A program made the translations under genes and the position numbers. DNA of 64,000 nt from contig NZ_KI912610.1 of the NCBI RefSeq assembly GCF_000519305.1, positions 901,949 through 965,948 of the forward strand. The letters are read 5' to 3'. Position 1 is the stretch's first letter. Every line of letters starts with the position of its first letter. Shown here in pieces: positions 32,209 to 41,585 of the stretch. The stretch is from Mesorhizobium ciceri WSM4083 (GTDB lineage Bacteria; Pseudomonadota; Alphaproteobacteria; Rhizobiales; Rhizobiaceae). The notes beneath the pieces were generated by a model, which made no database searches, was not told the origin of the DNA, and was given only the letters and a program-made list of their open reading frames with translations.

Positions 32209-33807
32209 ATGACCATCCTACCGAGAAACAAGACCAGGGCGACGATGCTGGCAGCGATGCTGCTGGCCACCAGCGCCTTCTGGGCACCGGCCACCTTCGC
32301 GCAGGACAGCAAGCCGCTGGTTATCGCGCGCAACATCGACCTCAACTCGCTCGATCCGCACCGCGCCTTCTGCGACACCTGCCAGATCTACAATTCCAGC
32401 GTCTATGAATCGCTGCTGACGCTGGACAAGGACAACAAGCTGATCCCGCTGCTCGCCTCGAAGTGGGAAGGCAATGCCGATCAGAGCAGCTTCACCTTCA
32501 CGCTCGACCCGGCCGCCAAATTCTCGGACGGTTCGCCGGTCGAAGCCAAGGACGTGAAATGGTCCTGGGAGCGGCTGAAGAACCTCAAGGGCAGCGCCTC
32601 GTTCCTGATGGACAATGTCGCCTCGATCGAGACCCCGGACGCGCATACGGTCGTCGTCAAGATGGTCGCGCCGAGCTCCGAATTCCTCAACATCGCGGCA
32701 GCACCCTACGCGGCGGTCGTCAACAGCAAGGTCGCTTCCGAAGCCGGCGCCAAGGCCGATGCGGATGCTTCGACGACAGACAATGCCGAGGCCTGGTTCC
32801 TGGCGCATTCGGCCGGCAGCGCGCCGTTCGTGCTGAAATCCTATGAGCCCAATTCGGAACTGCGGCTGGCGCGCAACGACAAGTACTGGCGCACGGCGCC
32901 GGCGCTGAGCGAAGTCGTCATCCGCCAGACCAAGGATGCGGTGGCGCAGGCGCAGATGCTGCAGAGCGGCACCGCCGACATCGCCATGCAGATCGATCCG
33001 GACACGGCCAAGACGATGACCGGCAGCGACGTGAAAATCGAGACCGTGCCGTCCTACAATTTCATCTATGTGGCGCTGTCGCCCGGCGCCAAGGCCAACA
33101 AGGTTCCGCTGACGCCCGAAGTGCGCGAGGCCATTTCGCTCGGTCTCGACCGTCCTGCTATCCTCGATTTCACCATCGGCTCCGAGGGCCAGCTGATCAG
33201 CGCGCCGATCCCGCTTGGCTTCCCCGGCGGTTCGGGCTTCGAGGCGCAGCCCTATGACGTCGCCAAGGCAAAGGAACTTCTGGCCAAGGCCGGCCATGCC
33301 GACGGCTTCGAGATGGAAGCGGCGTTCCCCGGCATGAACGTCTATGGCGTCGATCTGTCGCTTCTGATGCAGAAGGTCCAGCAGGATCTGGCCAAGATCA
33401 ACATCAAGCTCGACCTGCAGCCGATCCCCTTCGCCAACTGGCGCGAACGCGTCAATGGCGACGGCATCCCGATGACGGCGGTGTTCTACGCGCCGGACTA
33501 TTACGGCACCTCGCAATACATCGATTATTTCGCCATGACCAAGGGCAGCCCGTGGGCGCGCCGCGCCGGCGCGGAGCGCGACCCGTCGGTGCTCAATCCG
33601 AAGGAAGCGGAGATCTACAAGGCAGCCCTTGCGGCAAGCGGCGACGAGGCCGCCAAGCTGTGGCACCAGGCTGGCGAGGAGATGATCAAGGACAGGATCA
33701 TCCTGCCGCTGATCAGCCCGAACCTGATCCTGGCCTACAAGTCGGACGTCAAGGGCGTGCGCTACAGCGCCTGCTGCAACCTGCCGCTGGCAGAACTCAG
33801 CCACTGA
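32209..33807 (+). CDS. ABC transporter solute-binding protein, family 5 (Dpp/Opp type)
   Basis: A 532-residue periplasmic binding protein with a signal peptide ending WAPATFAQD (about residue 36) and family-5 features: IDLNSLDPHRA, NSSVYESLL, FSDGSPVEAKDVKWSWERL. It is 47 bases after the E1 gene and is closed by a strong terminator. The matching permease and ATPase genes are 6 kb away on the opposite strand (39478-43441). The C-terminus carries a Cys pair (SACCNLPL), which is unusual for the family. The ligand is unknown; by context it is a carboxylated or aminated small molecule rather than a peptide. Confidence 0.87.
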   Translation: MTILPRNKTRATMLAAMLLATSAFWAPATFAQDSKPLVIARNIDLNSLDPHRAFCDTCQIYNSSVYESLLTLDKDNKLIPLLASKWEGNADQSSFTFTLDPAAKFSDGSPVEAKDVKWSWERLKNLKGSASFLMDNVASIETPDAHTVVVKMVAPSSEFLNIAAAPYAAVVNSKVASEAGAKADADASTTDNAEAWFLAHSAGSAPFVLKSYEPNSELRLARNDKYWRTAPALSEVVIRQTKDAVAQAQMLQSGTADIAMQIDPDTAKTMTGSDVKIETVPSYNFIYVALSPGAKANKVPLTPEVREAISLGLDRPAILDFTIGSEGQLISAPIPLGFPGGSGFEAQPYDVAKAKELLAKAGHADGFEMEAAFPGMNVYGVDLSLLMQKVQQDLAKINIKLDLQPIPFANWRERVNGDGIPMTAVFYAPDYYGTSQYIDYFAMTKGSPWARRAGAERDPSVLNPKEAEIYKAALAASGDEAAKLWHQAGEEMIKDRIILPLISPNLILAYKSDVKGVRYSACCNLPLAELSH

Positions 33808-33816
33808 GCGAAAAAA

Positions 33817-33843
33817 GCGGGAGGCGGCCCAGCCGCCTCCCGC
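33817..33843 (+). terminator. Rho-independent-type terminator after binding-protein gene
   Basis: A perfect 11-bp stem, GCGGGAGGCGG and CCGCCTCCCGC, with a 5-nt loop, 10 bases after the stop codon of the binding-protein gene. It is followed by a pyrimidine-rich TTCCTCCTCC tract rather than a run of T. Confidence 0.8.
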
Positions 33844-33892
33844 TTCCTCCTCCTGGACGATCAGCAAATCCTGTTCTTCCAGCGCCAAATTC

Positions 33893-33908
33893 AATATATG
33901 ATATATCA
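33893..33908. promoter_or_regulatory. GntR-type operator candidate upstream of aminotransferase gene
   Basis: AATATATGATATATCA holds the same perfect palindrome TGATATATCA (33899-33908) as the site ahead of the E1 gene, 15/16 identical overall. It is 18 bases before the aminotransferase start, between the terminator and the ribosome-binding site, where a bound repressor would block initiation. Confidence 0.55.
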
Positions 33909-33926
33909 ATGTGCGGAGACCTCGCG

Positions 33927-35156
33927 ATGCCTTCCCTGATCAACTCCAAGGACCAGTTGCTGCGCGAGCGTGCGGCCTCGGTCATTCCGGGCGGCATGTG
34001 GGGACACATGGCGACGCGCTATCTCGGCTCCGCCTATCCGCAGTTCTTCGAGCGTGCCGACGGCTGCCGGGTCTGGGACGTCGATGGGCGCGAATACATC
34101 GACCTGATGTGCAGCTGGGGTCCCAACATCCTCGGCCACCATCATCAAGCAGTCGAAGAGGCTGCCGCGCGGCAGCGTCGCCTAGGCGATGCGATGAACG
34201 GCCCGGGTGAAGTGCTGGTCGAACTGGCGGAATTGCTGGTCAAGACCGTCGCGCATGCCGACTGGGCAATGCTGCAGAAGAATGGCACCGACGCCACCAC
34301 GGCCTGCGTGACGATCGCGCGCGCCGGCACCGGCCGGCGCAAGGTGCTGGTCGCGCGCGGCTCCTATCACGGCGCCGTGCCGTGGTGCACGCCTTCGCTG
34401 GCCGGCGTCACCGCCGAGGACCGCGCCCATCTCATCCATTTCGACTACAATGACGTTGCCAGCCTTGAGGCAGCCGTCGAGCAGGCCGGGGATGATCTTG
34501 CAGCGGTCGTGGTGACCGCCTTCCGGCACGACATCGCCCGCGATCAGGAACTGCCGACCGCCGCCTTCGCCAGACGGGCGCGCGAACTCACCACCGCCGC
34601 CGATGCAGCGCTGATCGTCGATGATGTCAGGGCCGGCTTCCGCATCGACCTCGCCGGCAGCTGGGAGCCGCTCGGCGTACGGCCGGATCTGTCCGCCTTC
34701 TCGAAGGCGATCGCCAATGGCTATCCGCTGGCCGCGATCACCGGCACCGACCGGTTCCGCGAAGCCGCGACCAAGGTCTATGTGACAGGGTCGTTCTGGT
34801 ATGGCGCCGTCGCCATGGCCGCCGCGATCGCCACCATCAACACGCTGCGCGACACCGACGCCATCGCCAGGATGACTGAAGCCGGCGACAGGCTGCGCTC
34901 AGGCCTCGATGCGGCTGCCAGGAAGCATGGCCTGTCGCTTCGCCAGACCGGCCCGGTGTCGATGCCGATGGTGCTTTTCGACGGCGATGCCGAGTTCAAG
35001 CTGGCCAATGCCTTCTGCTCGGCCGCCTTGCGCGAAGGCGCCTATTTCCATCCCCGGCACAACATGTTCCTGAGCGCCGCGCACACCGCAAAAGACATAG
35101 ATCTCGCCCTGCAGGCTGCCGATGCGGGCATGGCCGCAGCCGCGCAAGTGGCGTGA
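33927..35156 (+). CDS. Class III aminotransferase, GSA-aminomutase-like
   Basis: A PLP enzyme of 409 residues related to glutamate-1-semialdehyde aminomutase. It begins RERAASVIPGGMWGHMATRYL, with GPNILGHHH in the substrate entry region. The PLP aspartate is in ALIVDDVRAGFRID and the Schiff-base lysine in LSAFSKAIANGYPLAAI. It is not the tetrapyrrole enzyme by context: it sits in a catabolic island under its own putative operator. The start at 33927 has GGAG nine bases upstream; an in-frame ATG at 33909 overlaps the operator and is less likely. Substrate unknown. Confidence 0.85.
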   Translation: MPSLINSKDQLLRERAASVIPGGMWGHMATRYLGSAYPQFFERADGCRVWDVDGREYIDLMCSWGPNILGHHHQAVEEAAARQRRLGDAMNGPGEVLVELAELLVKTVAHADWAMLQKNGTDATTACVTIARAGTGRRKVLVARGSYHGAVPWCTPSLAGVTAEDRAHLIHFDYNDVASLEAAVEQAGDDLAAVVVTAFRHDIARDQELPTAAFARRARELTTAADAALIVDDVRAGFRIDLAGSWEPLGVRPDLSAFSKAIANGYPLAAITGTDRFREAATKVYVTGSFWYGAVAMAAAIATINTLRDTDAIARMTEAGDRLRSGLDAAARKHGLSLRQTGPVSMPMVLFDGDAEFKLANAFCSAALREGAYFHPRHNMFLSAAHTAKDIDLALQAADAGMAAAAQVA

Positions 35157-35189
35157 CCGGCGCCGATGCGGTTCGGAGAAAAAGTTCAT

Positions 35190-35927
35190 TCAGCCGGCGG
35201 CCGACACCAGTCGGCCGTTCTGCGCCGCGCGGCGCAGTTCCTCGGGCGTGACCGCACCGTCGTTCAGCCGCTCGAGCACCTTGACCAACAGGCGGCCGCC
35301 TTCGATCATGTCCTGCTGAATGCCCTTGCGCACGCCGTTCTCGTCGCGGGCGCGCAGCGCGTCGAGGATGTCGAGATGCCGGTGGCGGCCGTCATAGGTC
35401 GGCCTCGCGTGCGGGTACTGATAGTTCACCAGCGGACCGTTGCGCAGCCAGATGCCCTCGATGATCGCCAGCAGCTCCGGCATTTGCGCCGCCTCGTAGA
35501 TAGAGTGGTGGAATTCCCAATTGTCGCGGACGGCTTCGAACCAATGGCCATTGTCCTCGTTGGCAATCAGTTTCTCATGCACCGCAGCCAGACGGTCGAT
35601 TTCGCGCGGCTCGATGCGCGTCGTTGCCGCGGCACCGGCCATGCCTTCGAGATGCAATCTTATGCTGCGCAGTTCCAGATACTGAGCCAGCGACAATTGG
35701 GCGACGGTGATCGAGCGGCCCGCCTCCATCTCAAGGCCTTTTTCACGCACCAGCTGCATCAGCGCCTCGCGCACCGGCGTTTCGGACACCTGAAGGCTGG
35801 CGGCAAGGTCGCGGATCTTGAAGCGATGGCCCGGCCAGAAACGGCCTTCCATCATGGCGCGGCGAAGCTCCTCGTAGACACGCGTCGTCAGATTGTCGCG
35901 CGCGATCGGCGCGATAGAAGCAGTCAC
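35190..35927 (-). CDS. GntR-family regulator (FCD type)
   Basis: A 245-residue regulator. The N-terminal winged helix (LTTRVYEELRRAMMEGRFWPGHRFKIRDLAASLQVSETPVREALMQL) is GntR type. The C-terminal all-helical FCD domain has the ligand and metal region (FHHSIYEAAQMPELLAIIEGIW and RHRHLDILDALRARD). GTG at 35927 with GGAGAG upstream gives the normal length. It lies tail-to-tail with the aminotransferase gene and divergent from the kinase gene. Likely targets are the recurring AT-rich sites at 29947, 33893 and 35981. Confidence 0.87.
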   Translation of the reverse strand: MTASIAPIARDNLTTRVYEELRRAMMEGRFWPGHRFKIRDLAASLQVSETPVREALMQLVREKGLEMEAGRSITVAQLSLAQYLELRSIRLHLEGMAGAAATTRIEPREIDRLAAVHEKLIANEDNGHWFEAVRDNWEFHHSIYEAAQMPELLAIIEGIWLRNGPLVNYQYPHARPTYDGRHRHLDILDALRARDENGVRKGIQQDMIEGGRLLVKVLERLNDGAVTPEELRRAAQNGRLVSAAG

Positions 35928-35980
35928 ATCCGCTCTCCGTTCTTGCAACAGCGCAGGCGTCGCCTGCGTCGCGTGGGCTG

Positions 35981-35994
35981 TGTATATGATACCA
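35981..35994. promoter_or_regulatory. Candidate GntR site in the gntR/otnK-like divergent region
   Basis: TGTATATGATACCA is an imperfect palindrome in the 146-base gap between the GntR gene and the rightward kinase gene. It shares TATATGATA (9 of 9 bases) with the site at 33893-33908. Just left of it lies a perfect GCAGGCG/CGCCTGC inverted repeat (35953-35967). This could mediate autoregulation and control of the kinase-aldolase unit. Confidence 0.4.
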
Positions 35995-36073
35995 CGAATG
36001 GCCTGACCACCGACATGAGGCGAGCAGTCAAGAGACGGGCCACCCCGAAACCGACAGACATGAGACGGGCCGC

Positions 36074-37426
36074 ATGACCGCGTCGATGCCTTCCCTGCTG
36101 TTCGGCGCCATTGCCGACGACCTGACCGGCGGCACAGAACTGGCGTCGATGCTGGTCGCGCGCGGCATTTCAACGGGATGCACGGTCGGGCTGAACGCGC
36201 CGATCCCATCAGGCAACCTTGTCCATGTGATCCTGCTGAAGACCCGCGTCATCGCGGCCAGCGATGCGGTGCGCCAGGTGCTGGAGGCCGCGGACCGGCT
36301 GGTGGAAGCGGGCGCGCGGCAGATCTTCTTCAAATATTGCGCTACCTTCGATTCGACGCCCGCCGGCAACATCGGTCCTTGCGCCGAGGCGCTGCTCGAG
36401 CGCCTTGGCGGCGGCGTCACGCTGTTCACTCCGGCGCTGTGTGAGACCGGCCGCACCGTCTATCAGGGACACATGTTCGGCGGCGCCCAATTGCTGGGTG
36501 AATCGCCCAAGCGCTTCGATCCGTTGACACCGATGATCGATTCCAATCTGGTTCGCGTGCTGCAGGCGCAGAGCAAGGGCAAGGTCGGACTGGTGCCCTA
36601 TCTCGTCGTCGATGCCGGCGCCGGGGCCATCCGCAGCGCCGTACGAGAGCGCAGCGGGCGCGGCGAGACGCTGCTGGTCACCGACACGATCCGCGAACGC
36701 GACCTGGCGGCGATCGCGGAAGCCACCTTCGACCTGCCGCTGATGACCGGCAATTCCTCGGTCGCCGCGCATCTGCCGCCGGCCTGGCTCGCACATGGTT
36801 TGATCAAGGCCGATGATCTGGTTGCCGCCAGCCTGCCGGCCGTCGAAGGGCCGGCAGCGGTGCTGGCCGGCAGCGTCGCCGACCGCACCATCGAACAGCT
36901 CGAGCGTTTTGCGCAAAACAATCCATTGCTGACGATCGACCTTGCCCGCGCCTTTGCCGGCGCCGATGTCATGGCCGAAGCGCGTGCCTTCGCCCAGCGG
37001 CATTTGCCCGGCACGATGATCGCCATTGCCACGACAGCGCCGCAAGCGACGGTCGAAGCGCTGCAGCAGGCGCACGGCCGCGATGTGGTGGCAACAAGGG
37101 CGGAAGAGATCCTAGCCGGGATCGCACAAATTCTTGTGCTCGATCTCGGTGTGCGGCGGCTGGTCGTCGCCGGCGGCGAGACCGCCGGTTCGGTGGTCAA
37201 GGCGCTCGGCATCGACCGCATCGCCATGGGCGCCTATGAGGGCCCCGGACTGTCGCGCGCCATAGCCCACCTCCCCGGCCGGCCCTCCGATCCGCTGGCG
37301 CTGATGCTGAAATCGGGAAAGCTCGGCGGCCCCGATATCTTCACCGACGTTTTGCAAGACATGACACGGCCGAGCACTATTGCGCCGGCAATCGACACAT
37401 GGCCCCCGGCAAGGAGAGCATCGTGA
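36074..37426 (+). CDS. Four-carbon acid sugar kinase family protein (OtnK-like, DUF1537)
   Basis: A 450-residue kinase of the family that phosphorylates 3-oxo-tetronates and related sugar acids. The N-terminal substrate domain begins FGAIADDLTGGTELASMLV, and the C-terminal nucleotide-binding domain contains LVVAGGETAGSVVKALGI. Characterised members feed a class II aldolase-type decarboxylase, which is the next gene. The stop overlaps the aldolase start (TGATG), a strong sign of one operon. The partner isomerase (OtnI) of the tetronate pathway is not in the window, so the true substrate may differ. Confidence 0.85.
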   Translation: MTASMPSLLFGAIADDLTGGTELASMLVARGISTGCTVGLNAPIPSGNLVHVILLKTRVIAASDAVRQVLEAADRLVEAGARQIFFKYCATFDSTPAGNIGPCAEALLERLGGGVTLFTPALCETGRTVYQGHMFGGAQLLGESPKRFDPLTPMIDSNLVRVLQAQSKGKVGLVPYLVVDAGAGAIRSAVRERSGRGETLLVTDTIRERDLAAIAEATFDLPLMTGNSSVAAHLPPAWLAHGLIKADDLVAASLPAVEGPAAVLAGSVADRTIEQLERFAQNNPLLTIDLARAFAGADVMAEARAFAQRHLPGTMIAIATTAPQATVEALQQAHGRDVVATRAEEILAGIAQILVLDLGVRRLVVAGGETAGSVVKALGIDRIAMGAYEGPGLSRAIAHLPGRPSDPLALMLKSGKLGGPDIFTDVLQDMTRPSTIAPAIDTWPPARRAS

Positions 37427-38064
37427 TGGATCTCGAAATCGAGCGCACGAGCCTGATCAACGCGACGCAGACGCTGGACGCCAGCGGGATGAATGTCGGC
37501 ACCACCGGCAACATCAGCGTGCGCACGACAAGCGGCATGCTGATCACGCCGACGGGAATAGCCACGAGCGCCTTGCGGCCGGAGCAGATGGTGGCGATGC
37601 AGCTCGATGGATCCTGGGAAGGTGCGTTCCGGCCGTCGAGCGAATGGGAAATGCATGCCGAAATCTACAAGGCGTTTCCCGAGGCCGGCGCCGTCGTGCA
37701 CGCCCATCCCGACCATTGCGTGGCGCTGTCGTGCCTACGCGAAGGACTGCCGCTGTTCCACTACATGGTGGCGGGGTTCGGCGGCGACGATGTGCGCTGC
37801 TCGGACTATGCGCTGTTCGCATCAAGCGAACTGGCGAAGGTCGCCGTCGTCGCACTCAAGGACAGATCAGCCTGCTTGCTCGCCAATCATGGCATGATCG
37901 CCTTCGGCGCAGATCTCGACACAGCGCTAATCCGCACCATCAAGCTGGAAACCCTGGCGCGGCAATATCTTCTGGCGCGCAGCGCCGGCACGCCGGTGCT
38001 GATCAAGGGCAGCGAGCTCGCCGCCATTCGCGGGCGCTACAAGAATTACGGCCAGCAGAAGTAG
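37426..38064 (+). CDS. Class II aldolase/decarboxylase family protein (OtnC-like)
   Basis: A 212-residue zinc-dependent aldolase of the fuculose-phosphate aldolase/adducin-head fold. Zinc ligands are seen in VVHAHPDH and in LLANHGMIAFG. The catalytic Glu lies in SSEWEMHAEIY, and TGNISVR is the phosphate-binding loop. OtnC-type members decarboxylate 3-oxo-tetronate 4-phosphate. ATG at 37426, with AAGGAGAG just upstream, is chosen over 37399. It is translationally coupled to the kinase gene. Confidence 0.87.
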   Translation: MDLEIERTSLINATQTLDASGMNVGTTGNISVRTTSGMLITPTGIATSALRPEQMVAMQLDGSWEGAFRPSSEWEMHAEIYKAFPEAGAVVHAHPDHCVALSCLREGLPLFHYMVAGFGGDDVRCSDYALFASSELAKVAVVALKDRSACLLANHGMIAFGADLDTALIRTIKLETLARQYLLARSAGTPVLIKGSELAAIRGRYKNYGQQK

Positions 38065-38166
38065 CCGGCCGAGCAATTCCGGGAACGGCCCTTCGCGCTC
38101 ATGAAGTGAAGAACCACTCAGTCGACCCGCAAATGCGAGACGAGGGCTGTCACGCTCCGTGGAAGA

Positions 38167-39438
38167 TCAGGCGGGGATCGGTTCGGCGGCGGGCGTGTAG
38201 ACGCCGATAGCGCCGGAGCCGATCAACTGGTCGATGGTCTCGGCGCTGTAGCCGAGCACGTCGGCCAGCACGGCAGCTGTGTCCTGGCCCAGCATCGGCG
38301 GCGCGGTGAAGTCGGCGGTCAGCTGCGCGGCAAGTCCCTGTGCCGGGCGCACCATGGCAACGGAGCCGAGATGCGGATGCGGCAAGGTCTGGACAAGGCC
38401 GCGCTCGCGCACATTCGGGCTGTCGAAGACTTCCGGTATCGATTTTACAGTGCCGGCCGGCACACTGGCCTCGGCACAGGCTGCCATCCAGTGCGCGCGC
38501 GTCCGCGTCCGAAAGACGGCGGCAAGTTGCGGGATCAACGCCTCGCGGTTGGTGGCGCGCGCGCCTGCCTTGATGAAGCGCGCATCCCCAGCCAGATGTG
38601 GCAGATCAACGACCTTCTCGCACAGCGCCGCGAACTGGCGGTCATTGCCGACGGCCAGCGCAAAGCCGCCGTCGGAGGCCTCGAATATCTGATAGGGGAC
38701 AACCGTCGGATGCGCATTGCCGTAGCGGGCGACCTCTTGGCCGGTGTTAAGGTAGCCGCTGCCGACATTGATCAGCAGGCTGAGCGCGCAGTCGATCAGC
38801 GACAGGTCGAGGAACTGGCCCTTGCCGGTCGTCGCGCGCTCGTAAAGCGCCGCCAGGATCGACTGCGTGGCGACCATGCCGCAGACGATATCGGTGATGG
38901 CGACGCCGACACGCATCGGTTCGCCATTGCTCTCGCCGGTGATGGCCATGAGGCCGCTTTCGGCCTGCATGACGAAATCATAGCCGGGCCGTCCGGCATC
39001 GGGTCCGGTCTGGCCGTAACCGGAGATCGAGCAGTAGATCAGGCGCGGGTTTGACGCGCTGAGTTGCTTGAAGCCGACGCCGAGGCGATCGGCGGTGCCG
39101 GAGCGGAAATTCTCGACGACGATGTCGGCCTTGGCCGCCAGCTCGCGCACGATCGCCAGCCCCTGCGGGCTTTTCATGTCGAGCGCGATGCTCTGCTTGC
39201 CGCGATTGGCGCAGAGATAGTAGGTCGAGACACCCTTGTAGCTTGGAACCGACCACGCCCTGGTGTCGTCGCCGCCATCGATGTTCTCGATCTTCCAGAC
39301 TTCGGCGCCGAGATCGGCAAGGCTCATCGTCGCCCATGGACCGGCCAGAACGCGCGAAAGATCGAGGACCTTGATGCCTTCGAGCGGCAAGCGCGCGCGG
39401 TCAGGCGTGCTGGCATCGTCGGTCTGGGCTTCAGTCAC
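38167..39438 (-). CDS. Family III CoA-transferase (CaiB/BaiF type)
   Basis: A 423-residue CoA-transferase. Family features: LEGIKVLDLSRVLAGPWATMSLADLGAEVWKIE at the N-terminus, VENFRSGTADRLG, and PGYDFVMQAESG, where the Asp is the catalytic residue that forms the aspartyl-CoA adduct. It transfers CoA from an acyl-CoA to a free carboxylate. The gene sits downstream of the dppF-like gene in the leftward importer operon (39-base gap), so a carboxylic acid taken up by this importer may be activated here. Confidence 0.87.
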   Translation of the reverse strand: MTEAQTDDASTPDRARLPLEGIKVLDLSRVLAGPWATMSLADLGAEVWKIENIDGGDDTRAWSVPSYKGVSTYYLCANRGKQSIALDMKSPQGLAIVRELAAKADIVVENFRSGTADRLGVGFKQLSASNPRLIYCSISGYGQTGPDAGRPGYDFVMQAESGLMAITGESNGEPMRVGVAITDIVCGMVATQSILAALYERATTGKGQFLDLSLIDCALSLLINVGSGYLNTGQEVARYGNAHPTVVPYQIFEASDGGFALAVGNDRQFAALCEKVVDLPHLAGDARFIKAGARATNREALIPQLAAVFRTRTRAHWMAACAEASVPAGTVKSIPEVFDSPNVRERGLVQTLPHPHLGSVAMVRPAQGLAAQLTADFTAPPMLGQDTAAVLADVLGYSAETIDQLIGSGAIGVYTPAAEPIPA

Positions 39439-39477
39439 GATAATATCCTTCGTGGGTACAGCAACCGTGAGGACCGA

Positions 39478-40509
39478 TCAGACGGTCTTGAACGTGTTGA
39501 CCGGCTCCGGAAAATGACAGGCTACGCGATGCGAACCGCCAGCCGGATCGAGCGGTGGTTCGACGGCTGCGCAGATCGCCTGCGCCTTGAAGCAGCGCGT
39601 GCGGAAGCGGCAGCCGGAGGGCGGGTTGAGCGGGCTGGGCACGTCACCGCTCAGCACGATGCGCTCGCGCTTGCGCTCCTTCTCGGGATTGGCGAGCGGC
39701 ACCGCCGACAGCAGCGCCTGGGTGTAGGGATGCAGCGCCCTGGAGTAGAGTTCGGCCGCTGGCGCAATTTCGACGATCTTGCCGAGATACATCACCGCGA
39801 CCTGATGTGAGATGTGGCGCACGACCGAGAGGTCGTGGGCGATGAATAGATAGGATGTGCCGAAGGATTGCTGGATGTCCTTGAGCAGGTTGAGCACGCC
39901 GGCCTGCACCGAAACGTCGAGGGCCGAAACCGGCTCGTCGAGGATCACCACTTGCGGATTGAGCGCGAGCGCGCGGGCGATGACGACACGCTGGCGCTGG
40001 CCGCCGGACAGTTCGTGCGGATAGCGCTTGCCATGCTCGGGATTGAGCCGCACCAGTTCGAGCAATTCGGCGACGCGCGCGCGGCGATCGGCCGCCGACA
40101 TGTCGCTCATGCGCAGCGGCTCGGCGATGTTGTCGGCAATGCGCATGCGTGGATGCAGCGACCCGTACGGATCCTGGAAGACCAGCTGGATGTAGCGCCG
40201 CATCAGGCGCATGTCTTCGTGGTTGAGCGCGAGCAGGTTCTGGCCACGGAACCAGCTTTCGCCGCTGGTCGGCTCGATCAGCCGCATCAGGCAGCGCCCG
40301 AGGGTCGACTTGCCGCAACCGGATTCGCCGACGAGGCCCAGCGTTTCGCCTGACGCTACGTCGAACGAGACATCGGCGACCGCCCGGACATGGGCAACGG
40401 CGCGGTCGAAGACGAGGCCGCCGCGAACCGGAAAGTCCTTGACGAGATGGCGCACCGACAATGCCGGCGCCGGTTTGCTTTCCGCCTGGAGTTGCTCCGC
40501 TGCGCTCAT
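39478..40509 (-). CDS. Dpp/Opp-type ABC transporter ATPase (F type)
   Basis: A 343-residue ATPase with Walker A GESGCGKST, signature LSGGQRQRVVIARAL, Walker B VVILDEPVSALD and the C-terminal oligopeptide-transporter extension (GDVPSPLNPPSGCRFRTRC), whose Cys residues in related proteins bind a 4Fe-4S cluster. It overlaps the D-type ATPase gene by four bases. It works with the second ATPase, two permeases and most likely the binding protein at 32209. Confidence 0.9.
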   Translation of the reverse strand: MSAAEQLQAESKPAPALSVRHLVKDFPVRGGLVFDRAVAHVRAVADVSFDVASGETLGLVGESGCGKSTLGRCLMRLIEPTSGESWFRGQNLLALNHEDMRLMRRYIQLVFQDPYGSLHPRMRIADNIAEPLRMSDMSAADRRARVAELLELVRLNPEHGKRYPHELSGGQRQRVVIARALALNPQVVILDEPVSALDVSVQAGVLNLLKDIQQSFGTSYLFIAHDLSVVRHISHQVAVMYLGKIVEIAPAAELYSRALHPYTQALLSAVPLANPEKERKRERIVLSGDVPSPLNPPSGCRFRTRCFKAQAICAAVEPPLDPAGGSHRVACHFPEPVNTFKTV

Positions 40510-41582
40510 GGGGCCACGCTTCCATTGTCCAGGCTTGCCGTCGCCAGCACAGCACTGTGGAAGGGCGGCAAGGTCGTCGCGAAATGGCAGGCCGAGAACC
40601 GGCCGCCGATATCGTGCAAAGGCGGATCCTCGGCCCGGCAGCGTGCCTCGGCGTAGATGCAGCGCGGATGGAACGCGCAGCCGCCCGGCAAGCGGCCGAG
40701 TGCCGGCGGCGAGCCATCAATCGAGAACAGCCGCTCGCGGCTTTCCTCGAGATTGGGGATCGAGGCGATGAGGCCGCGCGTATAGGGGTGGCGCGGATCG
40801 GCGAACAGCTCGGATACGCCAGCCTGTTCGACGACGCGGCCGGAATAGACGACCGCGACGCGGTCGGCATGGCCGGCGACGACGCCGAGATCATGGGTGA
40901 TCAGCACCAGGCCAAGGCCGAGCCGCTCCTGCAACGAACGCAGCACCGACAGGATCTGCGCCTGCACCGTGACATCGAGCGCCGTGGTCGGTTCGTCGGC
41001 GATTAGCAAATCGGGATCGTTGGCGACGGCCATGGCGATGACCGCGCGCTGGCGCATGCCGCCGGAGAATTCGTGCGGATACTGGTTGACCCGGCGCTCC
41101 GGCTGCGGGATCGCCACCAGATGGAGCAGTTCCACGGCGCGCGCCATGGCCTGTTTGCGGGTCACACGCTGATGCAGCCTGACCGCCTCGGCGATCTGGG
41201 CGCCGACGGTCATCACCGGGTTTAGCGAGGACAGCGGGTCCTGAAAAATCATGGCGATGCGCGCGCCCCTGATCTTGCGCATCTCGCGCGCCGGTTTGCC
41301 GACCAGTTCGTCGCCGTTGAAGCGGACCGAACCGGTGACGACCGCGTTCTTCGACGTCAGGCCGAGCGCGGCGAGCATGCCGACGGACTTGCCCGAGCCG
41401 GACTCGCCGACAATGCCGACCACTTCGCCCTTGGCGACGTCGAGATCGATGCCGCGCACCGCTTCGAACTGATCGCCCGCCCGCCTGAACCCGACCCGCA
41501 GGCCGCGTATGGACAGCAGCGGCGCGCGCTCGCCTGCCTTGTCGACTGCGCCGGACTGCGCTGAATATATCTGTGCGCTCAT
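40506..41582 (-). CDS. Dpp/Opp-type ABC transporter ATPase (D type)
   Basis: A 358-residue ATPase with Walker A GESGSGKSV, signature FSGGMRQRAVIAMAV, Walker B LLIADEPTTALD and the D-type C-terminal tail (GSPPALGRLPGGCAFHPRC). Thr/Ser of Walker A is Ser-Val here (GKSV), as often seen in this subfamily. It lies three bases after the C-type permease gene and overlaps the F-type ATPase gene. Confidence 0.9.
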   Translation of the reverse strand: MSAQIYSAQSGAVDKAGERAPLLSIRGLRVGFRRAGDQFEAVRGIDLDVAKGEVVGIVGESGSGKSVGMLAALGLTSKNAVVTGSVRFNGDELVGKPAREMRKIRGARIAMIFQDPLSSLNPVMTVGAQIAEAVRLHQRVTRKQAMARAVELLHLVAIPQPERRVNQYPHEFSGGMRQRAVIAMAVANDPDLLIADEPTTALDVTVQAQILSVLRSLQERLGLGLVLITHDLGVVAGHADRVAVVYSGRVVEQAGVSELFADPRHPYTRGLIASIPNLEESRERLFSIDGSPPALGRLPGGCAFHPRCIYAEARCRAEDPPLHDIGGRFSACHFATTLPPFHSAVLATASLDNGSVAP

Positions 41583-41585
41583 CGC

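Noticed and set aside
33927..35156. hemL (tetrapyrrole synthesis)
   Set aside because: Catabolic context with its own operator-like site; rhizobia make 5-aminolevulinate by the HemA (glycine) route.
38065..38166. Second copy of the rhizobial palindromic repeat
   Set aside because: Only GAGCAATTCC matches; no inverted partner or internal structure is present.
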